NCBI RefSeq assembly: GCF_002007105.1
Contig: NZ_MVBC01000021.1
Span: forward strand, 20,318 to 84,317
DNA length: 64,000 nucleotides
Direction of reading: 5' to 3'
Source of the DNA: Hymenobacter sp. CRA2
GTDB taxonomy: Bacteria; Bacteroidota; Bacteroidia; Cytophagales; Hymenobacteraceae
Part shown: positions 45,683 through 56,657 of the stretch, in pieces
How the letters are laid out: every line of letters begins with the position of its first letter
Numbering within the stretch: the stretch's first letter is position 1
Position numbers and translations under genes: made by a program
Notes under the pieces: generated by a model
The model's database searches: none
Told to the model about the DNA's origin: nothing
Seen by the model: the letters and a program-made list of their open reading frames with translations, nothing else

Positions 45683-46222
45683 TTACACGGCCTGATACAG
45701 CTCGCGGTAGTTGCGGCCGAGCCCGTCGTAGTCGAGGCCGTAGCCCACCACGAACTTGTTGGGAATGGCCAGGCCTTGGTATTTCACGTTCAGGGGCACC
45801 TGCAGGGCGTCGGGTTTGATCAGGAACGTGGCTACTTCCAGGGAGGCCGGATTACGGGCACCGAGTTGTTCCAGCAGCATCTGCATGGTATGGCCCGTGT
45901 CCACAATATCTTCCAAGACGACGACGTGGCGTCCTTCTACGGCGTCCTGCAGCCCAAGGATTTCCTTGACCTCGCCGGTGCTGCTGGTGCCTTGGTACGA
46001 GGCTACCCGGATAAAGCTGATTTCGCAGTCGATGGTGACTTCCTTCATCAGGTCCGCGGCGAACATGAAGGAGCCGTTGAGCACCGCAATGAACAGCGGG
46101 GTTTTGCCGGCGTAGTCCTGGTTGATGCGTTGGGCCACCTGGCGCACGGCGGCGGCCAGCTCAGCTTCGTTCAGGTAAGGAGTAAACTCTTTGTTGTGCA
46201 GCGAGATGGTAGCCTGGGGCAT
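45683..46222 (-). CDS. hpt: hypoxanthine phosphoribosyltransferase
   Basis: 179 residues from the ATG at 46222 (PQATISLHNKEFTPYL); the frame is open further up across a terminator hairpin, which rules out the earlier start. The PRPP-binding motif VVLEDIVDTGHTMQ is the HPRT signature, with LNGSFMFAADLMKEV at the active-site loop and the late VVGYGLDYDGLGRNYREL purine-binding segment. It salvages hypoxanthine and guanine. A TACCTTCG near-promoter box is at about 46256-46263. Confidence 0.95.
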   Translation of the reverse strand: MPQATISLHNKEFTPYLNEAELAAAVRQVAQRINQDYAGKTPLFIAVLNGSFMFAADLMKEVTIDCEISFIRVASYQGTSSTGEVKEILGLQDAVEGRHVVVLEDIVDTGHTMQMLLEQLGARNPASLEVATFLIKPDALQVPLNVKYQGLAIPNKFVVGYGLDYDGLGRNYRELYQAV

Positions 46223-46267
46223 GCCGGAAAGGATTGGACCGGGTCGAATGTGCGGCGAAGGTACGAC

Positions 46268-46306
46268 AAAAAAGAGCAGCCCTCCCGGCAGGCGGAAGGG
46301 CTGCTC
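46268..46306 (-). terminator. terminator after hppA
   Basis: GAGCAGCCCT (46274-46283) pairs with AGGGCTGCTC (46297-46306). On the reverse strand the stem runs into six T. It lies between hppA and hpt. Confidence 0.8.
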
Positions 46307-46436
46307 CGAAGCGCCCACGGTGCGGGGCGAGGCATGTCCTCAATTGGGCAATTGATTGCCAGCGCGTTGTATTATCGTTGCTTGCAGCTTAAATGTGGTA
46401 GCGCCAGGACTTTAGAGCCATAGCAGCACCAGAGCC

Positions 46437-48695
<2,259 letters not shown>

Positions 48696-48720
48696 AAAGC
48701 GGTGTTAGAAGGTTGAGAGA

Positions 48721-48789
48721 AGATTGGGAGAGTACAAACGCAGCTTAGTGCGTGTAAAATAGAGCTTTTACTTACACGCCCAATCTTTT
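48721..48789. repeat. inverted repeat between hppA and the M42 peptidase gene
   Basis: Outer arms AGATTGGG and CCCAATCT enclose inner arms GCGTGTAA and TTACACGC. There is no T run on the reverse strand, so termination is not evident. Confidence 0.45.
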
Positions 48790-48826
48790 CGCCGCCGCCC
48801 TCCCCTATTCTCTTGCCTTCAGCCGC

Positions 48827-49741
48827 TTACAATTCCTGCATCAGCACCTGATAAAGCCGCAACATGCTGTCGATGTCGGCCTTGTGCACCAGTTCATCGG
48901 GGGTATGCACGTTGTCCTCGGGCGCGCCCACAAAGCACCAATCCCAGGGCTGGGCGCCGTGCTGCAGCTCTTTGCCATCGGAGCCGCCGCTGCCCTCCAC
49001 CTCCAGCTGGTACGGGATGCCCGAGGCCGCGGCAATGCGCCGGATGCGCTCCACGTAAGAGCGGCGCGGAATAAGCGAGTCGCGCAGGGAAATGACGCAG
49101 CCCTGGCCGGCGTGCACGCCTTCGGTCACCCAGGTGATGTCGCAGACCAGCGCCTGCCGCACCTGGTACTGATCGTAAATGCGCTTCGCCAGGTACTTCA
49201 CCGAGCCGCCGCCGTGTTCTTCCCAGCAGCTAAAGGCCACGATGCCGTGCTCCAGCGTTTCGCACAGGCGCAGGGCCGTCCACACGCCCAGGCGGTTATC
49301 GAGGTAGCAGCTCTGCACGGCTTCCTCGGTTTCGCGAAAGTCGCACTTGAACGTCAGCTCCGTACCCCGCTCGATGTCGCGGTGAAAGTCGTAGCCCAGC
49401 GCGCCGGTTTGCTCATCGACGGTGAGCGTGCACTCGATGTCGCCCTGCGAATCCCGGCCCACGAGGCGGTAGCCGGGCTCCACGTCGGGCCCACCGATGC
49501 GCACCAGCTGCCGGCCGTAGCGCACGGTGAAGCCGATAGAATCGATGTGGGCAAACACGGCCGTGCGCGGCTGGCCAAAGACCAAGATGATGCAGTCCTG
49601 CAGGTCGTCGCCGGCCAGCACCTGGGGGTGTACCCGCCACGCGGGGGCATGTTGCCGGATGTAGTCAAGCAGAAATTCGGTGAGCGGGGCTTCGTTGCCG
49701 GAGGGCGCGGCGAGGCCGCAGAGGGTGCGCAGGAGTTGCAT
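48827..49741 (-). CDS. M42-family metallo-aminopeptidase/endoglucanase-like
   Basis: 304 residues from the ATG at 49741. Two-metal peptidase layout: His in [11 protein letters not shown], the bridging Asp in [11 protein letters not shown], the catalytic Glu pair in [10 protein letters not shown], Asp in [10 protein letters not shown] and the last His in [18 protein letters not shown]. The short [12 protein letters not shown] opening is the M42 hallmark. It likely trims N-terminal residues from peptides in the cytosol. It is on its own transcript after hppA and is shorter than the usual ~350 residues. Confidence 0.88.
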   Translation of the reverse strand: MQLLRTLCGLAAPSGNEAPLTEFLLDYIRQHAPAWRVHPQVLAGDDLQDCIILVFGQPRTAVFAHIDSIGFTVRYGRQLVRIGGPDVEPGYRLVGRDSQGDIECTLTVDEQTGALGYDFHRDIERGTELTFKCDFRETEEAVQSCYLDNRLGVWTALRLCETLEHGIVAFSCWEEHGGGSVKYLAKRIYDQYQVRQALVCDITWVTEGVHAGQGCVISLRDSLIPRRSYVERIRRIAAASGIPYQLEVEGSGGSDGKELQHGAQPWDWCFVGAPEDNVHTPDELVHKADIDSMLRLYQVLMQEL

Positions 49742-49992
49742 GTTCAAGGTCGGTTTGGCCCAATATCTTTATTTTAGCTGTTGTGTTGGGCACAGCCGGC
49801 AGCAGCAGCTTGCAGGCTGTCGTCGGGCTAGTTGCCGTTATAGGCTGTCGGCCATTTGGTTACTGCCGTCCGCCGAGGGAACTTCGCAGCCTGACTTGGT
49901 CGTAGTAGGGCTGGCACGCCAACGGGCCACTGCGCCCATACGACTACCGCGCGTCGTGGCACCACGCCGCACCAAACCACTTACGGGGCCCC

Positions 49993-51351
49993 ATGGAAAT
50001 AAAGGACATATTCATCACGCCGTTTTACCTGGGCCTGCTCTACCTGATTGCCTTTGCCGTGCGGCCGCGGGTGACCAACGCGTACACCCGCAAGTACTTC
50101 ATTCCGGCCCTGTCGCTGAAGTTCGTGGGCGCCATTGCCCTGGGCCTCATCTACCAGTTTTACTACAGCGGCGGCGACACCTATAATTATTTCCACCACA
50201 TCAAGCTAGTATACACGGCTTTCACGGATTCGCCGCACCTGGGGCTGAAGCTGCTCACGGCGCACGGCGAAACCGACCCCGAAACCATCAGCTATACCAT
50301 GAAGATGTTCTGGTATAGCCACGCCGAGACGGAGTACTTTATCGTGCGCATCGGCACGGTGCTGGCGCTGCTCTGTTTCTGCACCTATACCGTCATTGCC
50401 CTGTTCTTCGCGGCCATCAGCTTCAGCGGCATGTGGGTCATGTACATCACCTTCATCAAGATCCGGCCGCAGATTTACCACCAGCTGGCCATTGCCTGCT
50501 TTTTCATCCCGTCGGTGTTCTTCTGGGGCTCAGGCCTGATGAAGGACTCGCTCTGCATCGGGGCGCTGGGCTGGGTGTTCTACGGCTTCTATCAGGCGTC
50601 CATTCAGAAGCGCCGGCTGCTGTACTCGCTCGTGATGGGTGGCATAGCCGGTTTCATGCTGTACTCCACCAAGGTGTACATCCTGCTCTCGTTTCTGCCT
50701 CCGGCCCTGCTGTGGGTGTTTAACGAGAACAGTAACCGCATCAAGAGTACGCTCATCCGAATGCTGGCCAAGCCCGTACTCATCGGCGTGGGGGCGGTGG
50801 CAGCCTTGTTCGTGATGACCAACCTGACCAAGGGCGACGAGAAGTACGACGTGGATAAAATCGGCGAGCGAAGCAAAATCACGGCCGACTACCTCTACCA
50901 AACCAGCCTCAAACAGGAAGGCTCAGCCTACAGCCTGGGCGAACAGGACGGCACCATCGGCGGCATGGCCAAGCTGGCCCCGCAGGCTATCATTGTGGCT
51001 TTGTACCGTCCTTTCCTGTGGGAAGTGCGCAACCCCGTGATGCTGCTCTCCTCCCTGGAAGGCTTGTTCTTTTTGCTCTTCACCCTGCGCATCATGTACC
51101 GCTCGGGCGTCGGGCGTACGCTGGCGCTTATAGCCCGCACCCCGGTGCTGACGCTGTGTTTTGTCTTCGCCCTGGTGTTTGCGGCCTCGGTAGGCATCAT
51201 CTCCTACAACTTCGGGACGCTGGTACGTTACAAGATTCCGCTGATTCCCTTCTACTTGGCGGGCTTGTACATCCTGCAGAGCATGAGCACCGAGCGGGCC
51301 CCGGCAGCACGACGCCCGGCCACTGCGCGCCGCCGCTTGGCTACTACTTAG
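49993..51351 (+). CDS. polytopic membrane protein, possible polysaccharide polymerase
   Basis: 452 residues with about ten hydrophobic segments from residue 8 to 430. SGLMKDSLCIGALGWVFYGF and the late NFGTLVRYKIPLIPFYLAGLY resemble membrane proteins of exopolysaccharide loci that may act as Wzy-type polymerases. A soluble loop lies at about 275-330. The C-terminus is an Arg/Ala tail. It faces the end of the reverse-strand glycan cluster and may supply the otherwise missing polymerase. The 250-bp gap upstream shows TATCTTTA (49763-49770), one base off a promoter box, and nothing else. Confidence 0.7.
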   Translation: MEIKDIFITPFYLGLLYLIAFAVRPRVTNAYTRKYFIPALSLKFVGAIALGLIYQFYYSGGDTYNYFHHIKLVYTAFTDSPHLGLKLLTAHGETDPETISYTMKMFWYSHAETEYFIVRIGTVLALLCFCTYTVIALFFAAISFSGMWVMYITFIKIRPQIYHQLAIACFFIPSVFFWGSGLMKDSLCIGALGWVFYGFYQASIQKRRLLYSLVMGGIAGFMLYSTKVYILLSFLPPALLWVFNENSNRIKSTLIRMLAKPVLIGVGAVAALFVMTNLTKGDEKYDVDKIGERSKITADYLYQTSLKQEGSAYSLGEQDGTIGGMAKLAPQAIIVALYRPFLWEVRNPVMLLSSLEGLFFLLFTLRIMYRSGVGRTLALIARTPVLTLCFVFALVFAASVGIISYNFGTLVRYKIPLIPFYLAGLYILQSMSTERAPAARRPATARRRLATT

Positions 51352-51385
51352 GCCCTGAGTACCCATCGCAGCAGCCTGCTAACGA

Positions 51386-51423
51386 CGAAGCCCCGGCCTT
51401 GTGACCGGGGCTTCGCGCTTTTC
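51386..51423 (+). terminator. terminator after the polymerase-like gene
   Basis: CGAAGCCCCGG (51386-51396) pairs with 51405-51415, followed by CGCTTTTCT. Confidence 0.78.
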
Positions 51424-51439
51424 TATAAAAAAACCTGCC

Positions 51440-52240
51440 TTACGCACCGCCGATGGCGCGGCGTTCGGTGGCGCGGTGGCGCATGTATTCGGCCAGCGTC
51501 GGGTGCGACCACAGCCGCGACGTGCCGGCCGGCGGCTGCTTCAGCTGCACAGTACCGGCTAGGGCGTCGCGCACAGCCTGCTTGAGCAAGGGCAGCCCCG
51601 CGGCCAACTGCAGCAGTGGGTAAGTGGCAAAGTTGTCCTCGGCCGTGGGCTTGATCAGCGCCTGCGCAATGATGGCACCCGTGTCGATGCCGGGGTCCAC
51701 GAGGTGCACCGACACGCCGCAGTGGGCCAGGTCGTTGTTGGCCAGCGCCCAGTAGCCGCCGTGCACACCGCGGTATAGGGGCGTGATACCGGCGTGGGTG
51801 TTGATGAACTTGCAGGGCACGCTGGTCAGCACCTTTTTGGCAATGATGCGGGTGCCGTTGACCACCACCACGTCGGGCTGCAGGCCTTGCAGTTGCTCAA
51901 TGCACTCGGGCGCATTCACTGAGGCCACGCGGATAACGCGGTCCTCCGGGATGGGCGCCGCCGACAGGCTGAACTGCTGCCGGATGGCCGCTATGCGGGC
52001 CTGCGAGCTGCGCTGCAGCGGGGCGGCCACCAGCAGCTTAAACATGATCTGGCCCGCCACCGTGCTCCAGCCCAGCTTTTCGGCCCGGCGCTTCAGCAGT
52101 TGCTTCTGGCTGACGGGCTCTTCGATGATGATGCGGTGCACGCCAAACTCTTTATCAAGGGCGTGAAACAGGATATCGGTAGACTCGCCGGGGCCGGCAA
52201 GAATCACAATCTTCTGGGCAGGAGTAGCGGATTGGCTCAT
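51440..52240 (-). CDS. formyltransferase family protein (likely sugar N-formyltransferase)
   Basis: 266 residues. The 10-formyl-THF-dependent transferase fold is clear from FINTHAGITPLYRGVHGGYW (Asn-x-His catalytic pair with the PLYRG loop) and HLVDPGIDTGAII (catalytic Asp). It lacks the tRNA-binding C-terminal domain of methionyl-tRNA formyltransferase, and the first ~75 residues differ from Fmt. It is the last gene of the glycan cluster, four genes after an amino-sugar aminotransferase, so an N-formyl sugar such as those made by VioF or WbkC is the likely product. Confidence 0.85.
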   Translation of the reverse strand: MSQSATPAQKIVILAGPGESTDILFHALDKEFGVHRIIIEEPVSQKQLLKRRAEKLGWSTVAGQIMFKLLVAAPLQRSSQARIAAIRQQFSLSAAPIPEDRVIRVASVNAPECIEQLQGLQPDVVVVNGTRIIAKKVLTSVPCKFINTHAGITPLYRGVHGGYWALANNDLAHCGVSVHLVDPGIDTGAIIAQALIKPTAEDNFATYPLLQLAAGLPLLKQAVRDALAGTVQLKQPPAGTSRLWSHPTLAEYMRHRATERRAIGGA

Positions 52241-52255
52241 GAATCAAAGAAGATA

Positions 52256-53272
52256 CTAGCGGCGCTGCAGTTCGGCGGCAATGTCGCCCATGGATTGGCT
52301 TTCCATGCCGTAGGTGGCCTGCAGGTGCCGGTAGTGCTCGGCAATACGGCGCAGTACGGCAATGTTTTGCTCGACGTTGACGCCGAAGTTGTGCGGGTGC
52401 CACCACAGGTGAAACACCAGCCCGTGCTGCGCCGCGTGCGTCATGCCCGACAGGATGCGGCGCAGGCGCAGTCTTTCCAGCGCGGCGAAGCGCCCCGACC
52501 ACGGCCGCAGGAAGCGGCTCGCCGGAATGTTGTAAGGGAAGCTGCGGGCAATATCGGCCAGGCTGTGGCAGTTGTGCCCGGAGAGGTTCACGTAAGCGTC
52601 CAGCAGGCGGGCGCCGCGCTTGTAGAGGGTCTGCTGCTCCTCGTTGCGCTCCTTGTAAATCCAGGAGTGCTCGTTGCCGCGGTAGCTCGTGATGCCCAGC
52701 TCCTCGCAGATGCCGGCGTAGGCGGGGTTGTACTGATTGCGCGGAAACACCAGGCTGCGCATTTCCATGCCCTGCTCGCGGGCCACCGTCACGGCCGCCT
52801 GCAAGTCGTGGCGGAAGGCTTCGGCCGTTTGGCCGCGCTCCAGGCAGTAGTAGTGGCAGAAGGTGTGGGTAGCCATTTCCTGCCCCGGCGTGCGCCGGAT
52901 GCGCTCAATCAGCGACTTGCCGAAGTGGTACTGGTCCTGCGCCTCGTTCTCCCCCACCTGGTCCATCACCAGGTACGGCGACAGGTTCGGGTCGGCGTAC
53001 TCAGGCCGCACGCTGGGCAAATGGGCTAGCATGTCGCGCTTGTTGTCGAAGAACAGCAGCCCGACGGTGGCCCAGGTAACGCGCAGGCCAAACTCCTGAA
53101 ATACTTCCAGCATGGCCGGAATGGCGCGGCGCACGCCCAGCAGGTTGGCGCCGTACTGCTCCAGGGTCTGTTGGTCGCGCACGCCCCAGTTGATTTCAAA
53201 ATCGAGAGAAATGACGAAGCGGCCTTTTTCCCGCCCGTTGGCCGGCGCGTGGGGTTGTTGTGTCGGTGCCAC
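52256..53272 (-). CDS. NodB-like polysaccharide deacetylase
   Basis: 338 residues from the GTG at 53272. The first metal-site Asp is in FVISLDFEINWGVRD, and the His pair in MATHTFCHYYCLE. Further NodB-fold segments are RSLVFPRNQYNPAY (motif 3) and LVFHLWWHPHNFG (late His). No signal peptide is visible, so it may act in the cytosol on lipid- or nucleotide-linked glycan. It lies 15 bp before the formyltransferase and 5 bp after a glycosyltransferase, so it is tightly co-transcribed. Confidence 0.88.
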   Translation of the reverse strand: MAPTQQPHAPANGREKGRFVISLDFEINWGVRDQQTLEQYGANLLGVRRAIPAMLEVFQEFGLRVTWATVGLLFFDNKRDMLAHLPSVRPEYADPNLSPYLVMDQVGENEAQDQYHFGKSLIERIRRTPGQEMATHTFCHYYCLERGQTAEAFRHDLQAAVTVAREQGMEMRSLVFPRNQYNPAYAGICEELGITSYRGNEHSWIYKERNEEQQTLYKRGARLLDAYVNLSGHNCHSLADIARSFPYNIPASRFLRPWSGRFAALERLRLRRILSGMTHAAQHGLVFHLWWHPHNFGVNVEQNIAVLRRIAEHYRHLQATYGMESQSMGDIAAELQRR

Positions 53273-53277
53273 AGGAT

Positions 53278-54351
53278 TTAGCTAAACAGCGCGAGGAAAT
53301 TCTCTTTGTTGGAGGCCACGGAGTAGCGCTCCACGATGGTGCGGCGAGCGGCCGCGCCCAGCTGCTGGCGCAGGGTTTGGTCGGTGAGCAGGCGGCGCAG
53401 GGCGGCGTACCACTCCTCCGGCGTGTCGCACACGAAGCCGTTCTGGTCTTCCTGCACCACTTCCGTGTTCATGCCCACCGGCGACACCAGCGCCGGCATG
53501 CCCAATGACATGTACTGCAGGGCTTTGAAGGCGCATTTGCCGCGGGCCCAAGCGTCATCCACCAAGGGCATCAGGCCCAGATGGAAAGTGGCCAGGTCAT
53601 CGATTTCGGTGGCTTTCTGCCAGGGCCGGTACGTGAGGGCCTTCAGGCCAGTGTAGTCGGGCGGCTGGTTGGAAATCACGCGGAATTCGAAGTCATGGCC
53701 TTCCTGCTCCAGGCGCTCCAGCACGGGCCACACCAGATCGAGGTGGCGCAGGGTGGTGTGCGTGCCCGTCCAGCCCACCACGGGCCGCTCCTGCCGGAAC
53801 TGGTCGCGGATGCGGTTGTGCAGGTTGTCGGTGTCGAGCGTGGTGGGGTTGATGATGGAGTGCGGATTGAACTGCCGGGCGTAGTCGCGCAGGTAAGCGT
53901 TGCCGCAGCTCACCTTGTAGGCCCAGCGGCAGATGCTGCCCACCTTCTGCTGGTACTTCAGCCGGCTGATAAACGTCTGCTCGCCGGCAGGGTCCTTCAT
54001 CCAGATAGCGTCGTCGAAATCGTAGATAATTTTCTTGCCGAGCACCTTGGCAATGATCCACTCGATGACGGGCGGCCCAATGGGCGCCGCTTCGCGGTGG
54101 ATAAACACGTAGTCGTAGTTCGGCACCGAAAACAGCAGCAGAAAGCGCCGCAGAAAGCCCGCCAGAATACCCAGCACCTTGGCTACGGTGTGGCCCGGCT
54201 TGTAGAGAATGGCCCAGGTTTCGTCCGACAGGAACGGCGCCAAATGGTAGGTGTGCCCCCGTTCGGTGAGGAAGTGCAAGTACTGCTCGAAGCGAAACCG
54301 CTGCGAAGGAGCCTTGCCGTGGGGATAGGGCGTCAGAAACAGAATGCGCAC
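53278..54351 (-). CDS. glycosyltransferase, GT4-like
   Basis: 357 residues from the GTG at 54351 (RILFLTPYPHGKAPSQRFRF). GT-B fold: N-terminal Rossmann half with a hydrophobic patch at about 60-75 (AGFLRRFLLLFSVP, possible membrane contact), VFIHREAAPIGPPVIEW, IIYDFDDAIW, then the C-terminal nucleotide-sugar half with RPVVGWTGTHTTLRHLDLVW and ALQYMSLGMPALVSPVGMNTEV. The Gly/Glu-type donor motif is loose. It adds a sugar to the lipid-linked glycan in the cytosol; donor unknown. Confidence 0.88.
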   Translation of the reverse strand: MRILFLTPYPHGKAPSQRFRFEQYLHFLTERGHTYHLAPFLSDETWAILYKPGHTVAKVLGILAGFLRRFLLLFSVPNYDYVFIHREAAPIGPPVIEWIIAKVLGKKIIYDFDDAIWMKDPAGEQTFISRLKYQQKVGSICRWAYKVSCGNAYLRDYARQFNPHSIINPTTLDTDNLHNRIRDQFRQERPVVGWTGTHTTLRHLDLVWPVLERLEQEGHDFEFRVISNQPPDYTGLKALTYRPWQKATEIDDLATFHLGLMPLVDDAWARGKCAFKALQYMSLGMPALVSPVGMNTEVVQEDQNGFVCDTPEEWYAALRRLLTDQTLRQQLGAAARRTIVERYSVASNKENFLALFS

Positions 54352-54365
54352 CAGGAAAAGCGGAA

Positions 54366-55508
54366 TTAGCGGTATTGGTAAAAGGTCAGAATGCCCTCGA
54401 TGACGCGGTCCTGCAGCTCCGGCGTCAGCTCGTAGTAGAGCGGCAGGCGCACCAGGTGGTCGGCATAGTGGTCGGCCCAGGGCAGGGCGCGGCCGTCGTG
54501 CTCGGCGGTGTAGTAGGGGCTGCGGTGCAGGGAGAGGTAGTGAAACACCAGCAGCACCTGTCGCTCGGCCAAGTGCTTGATCAGCGCCTCACGCTCGGCT
54601 AGGCTCCGGCACACCAGGTAAAACAGGTGATGGTTGTGCTCCGTGGCGTACGCCGGGATGTGCGGCAAGCCTACGCCCAGGGCGCGCAAGGGTTGCAAAG
54701 CGGCCTCGTAGCGCTGCCAGATGTGGCGCCGGCGCTGCTGAATATCGTCGAGCTGCTCCAGCTGCGCCCACAGGTAAGCGGCGTTGATATCAGAGGGCAG
54801 GAACGAGGAGCCCACATCCACCCAATTGTACTTGGCTACTTCGCCCCGAAAGAAAGCCGAGCGGTTGGTGCCCTTCTCGCGGATGATTTCGGCCCGCTCG
54901 GCGTACTGCGGATCATTAACGGCCAGCAGGCCGCCTTCGCCGGCCGTGACGTTCTTGGTTTCGTGAAAGGAAAAAGCCGCCAACTCGCCGAACGTGCCCA
55001 GAAACCGTCCTTTATAACGGCTGCCGATGGCCTGCGCGGCATCTTCCACCACCGCCAGCCCGTGCCGCGCCGCCACTTGCTGCACCGCCTCCATGTCGCA
55101 GGCCACGCCGGCGTAGTGCACCGGCACGATGGCGCGGGTGCGCGGCGTCACGAGGCTTTCCAGCGCCTCGGCATCCACGTTGGGATGCTCGGCGGAGCTG
55201 TCGGCAAACACGATGCGAGCACCGCGCAGCACGAAGGCATTAGCCGTCGACACGAAGGTGTAGGCAGGCATGATGACTTCATCGCCGGGCTGAATGCGCA
55301 GCAGCAGGGCCGCCATTTCCAGCGCGTCGGTGCAGGAAGTAGTCAGCAGGGCTTTGTGAAAGCCGAACTGCGCCTCGAAAAAGGTGTGGCAGCGCCGCGT
55401 AAACACCCCATCGCCCGAAATCTTGCCCGAACGCACCGCCTCCTCAATGTAGCGGGTCTCGCGGCCCGACAGGTACGGCTTGTTGAAAGGGATGAAAGGC
55501 AGGGTCAT
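54366..55508 (-). CDS. rffA: dTDP-4-amino-4,6-dideoxygalactose transaminase-like (RffA/WecE) PLP enzyme
   Basis: 380 residues, DegT/DnrJ/EryC1/StrS family. The PLP lysine is Lys185 in FSFHETKNVTAGEGG, and the SFHETKN form is characteristic of RffA/WecE. IPFNKPYLSGRETRYIEEAV, TTSCTDALEMAALLL, VMPAYTFVSTANAFV and VVEDAAQAIGSRYKG also match. It transaminates a nucleotide-linked 4-keto-6-deoxyhexose to the 4-amino sugar. It leads a four-gene run with the GT4, deacetylase and formyltransferase genes, and has a promoter box 20 bp upstream. Confidence 0.92.
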   Translation of the reverse strand: MTLPFIPFNKPYLSGRETRYIEEAVRSGKISGDGVFTRRCHTFFEAQFGFHKALLTTSCTDALEMAALLLRIQPGDEVIMPAYTFVSTANAFVLRGARIVFADSSAEHPNVDAEALESLVTPRTRAIVPVHYAGVACDMEAVQQVAARHGLAVVEDAAQAIGSRYKGRFLGTFGELAAFSFHETKNVTAGEGGLLAVNDPQYAERAEIIREKGTNRSAFFRGEVAKYNWVDVGSSFLPSDINAAYLWAQLEQLDDIQQRRRHIWQRYEAALQPLRALGVGLPHIPAYATEHNHHLFYLVCRSLAEREALIKHLAERQVLLVFHYLSLHRSPYYTAEHDGRALPWADHYADHLVRLPLYYELTPELQDRVIEGILTFYQYR

Positions 55509-55527
55509 TACGCAGGTTCAGCGGCTA

Positions 55528-55535
55528 CAAAGATA
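55528..55535 (-). promoter_or_regulatory. promoter -7 box before rffA
   Basis: The reverse strand reads TATCTTTG, with 19 bases before the rffA ATG. It suggests the last four cluster genes can be transcribed on their own. Confidence 0.5.
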
Positions 55536-55599
55536 GCACCGCGGGCGCAACGCCCCGGCCGGGCACTTGCCGCCGGCCTGCCCCAGACTCGCCCCTACC

Positions 55600-56589
55600 C
55601 TACTGCCGCCCTTGCGGCCCGGAGCCGTCGGCGCGGTCCGTGCGCTCATCCACGATGTAAAGCGGCCGGTTTTTGACCTGCTCGAATGTTTTGCCCAGGT
55701 ACAGACCCACTACGCCCAGCACCGAGAGCAGCAGGCCCGAGAAAAACCAAATGGAAATAATTAGGCTGGTGTAGCCCAGCACCTGAATCTGCCCCAGAAA
55801 AAAGCGCACCAGCGTAACCAGCGCCAGCAAAAAGGCCGTTGCTGATAGCGACAGACCTAATTTTACGGTCAGCCGCAACGGCTTGTCGGAGTAGGCCAGG
55901 ATGATGTTCAGGCCGAGGTCGAACAGGCGCCCCAGGCTGTAGCTACTCTCCCCCTGCGGCCGTCGGGCGTGCGTCACCGGCAAGGTGGCCACCCGAAAAC
56001 CTACCCAGCGCACCATGGTGGGCAGGTAACGGATGCGCTCGGGCATGGAAAGCACCGCATCCACCACTTTCCGGTCGTAGAGGCCGAAGTTGGCCACGTC
56101 GGGGTCCTGCTCGGTGTCGGTCAGGTACGAGAGTACGCGGTAAAAGCTGCGCGACACCCAGCGTTTCCAGCGGCTGTCCTGCCGGGCCACGCGCCGGGCC
56201 AGCACCAGGTTGTAGCGGCCCTGCTGCGCCGCTGCGAAGAGCTGCGGAATTTCTTCGGGGCGGTCTTGCAGGTCGCAGTCCATCACCACCACCCACTGCC
56301 CGCGGCTATCAGCCAGCCCGGCCGTGATGGCGTGGTGCTGCCCGAAGTTGCGGCTGAGCCGGATGCCGCGCACGCGCGCGTCGCGGTGGGCCTGCGCTTC
56401 AATGCGCGCCCACGACTCGTCGGGGCTGCGGTCGTCCACCAGGATGATTTCGTAGTGCGGCGTGAGCGGGCCCAGGGCCGCGTGCAGGCGCTCCACTAGC
56501 TCGTCCAGCAGTGCCGCACCAAAGTACACCGGGCTCACCACGGACAAGAGCGGCGCGGAAGGAACAGTGGAATCGGGTGGCAGGGACAT
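55600..56589 (-). CDS. GT2 glycosyltransferase, DPM1/GtrB-like with two C-terminal membrane helices
   Basis: 329 residues from the ATG at 56589. GT-A fold: LSVVSPVYFGAALLDELVER, IILVDDRSPDESW (donor Asp pair), VRGIRLSRNFGQHHAITAGL and VVVMDCDLQDRPEEIPQL (DxD-like). Two transmembrane helices at about 235-260 and 268-295 precede a short basic tail, the layout of GtrB/ArnC enzymes that load a sugar onto undecaprenyl phosphate. It may therefore provide a lipid-linked sugar for side-chain addition. Confidence 0.92.
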   Translation of the reverse strand: MSLPPDSTVPSAPLLSVVSPVYFGAALLDELVERLHAALGPLTPHYEIILVDDRSPDESWARIEAQAHRDARVRGIRLSRNFGQHHAITAGLADSRGQWVVVMDCDLQDRPEEIPQLFAAAQQGRYNLVLARRVARQDSRWKRWVSRSFYRVLSYLTDTEQDPDVANFGLYDRKVVDAVLSMPERIRYLPTMVRWVGFRVATLPVTHARRPQGESSYSLGRLFDLGLNIILAYSDKPLRLTVKLGLSLSATAFLLALVTLVRFFLGQIQVLGYTSLIISIWFFSGLLLSVLGVVGLYLGKTFEQVKNRPLYIVDERTDRADGSGPQGRQ

Positions 56590-56657
56590 CAACGGCCAAA
56601 ATACGCTATCCGGGCGGGTTTGCCGTTACCACCGGGCCCAGGTGCCCGTGGGTGCCC

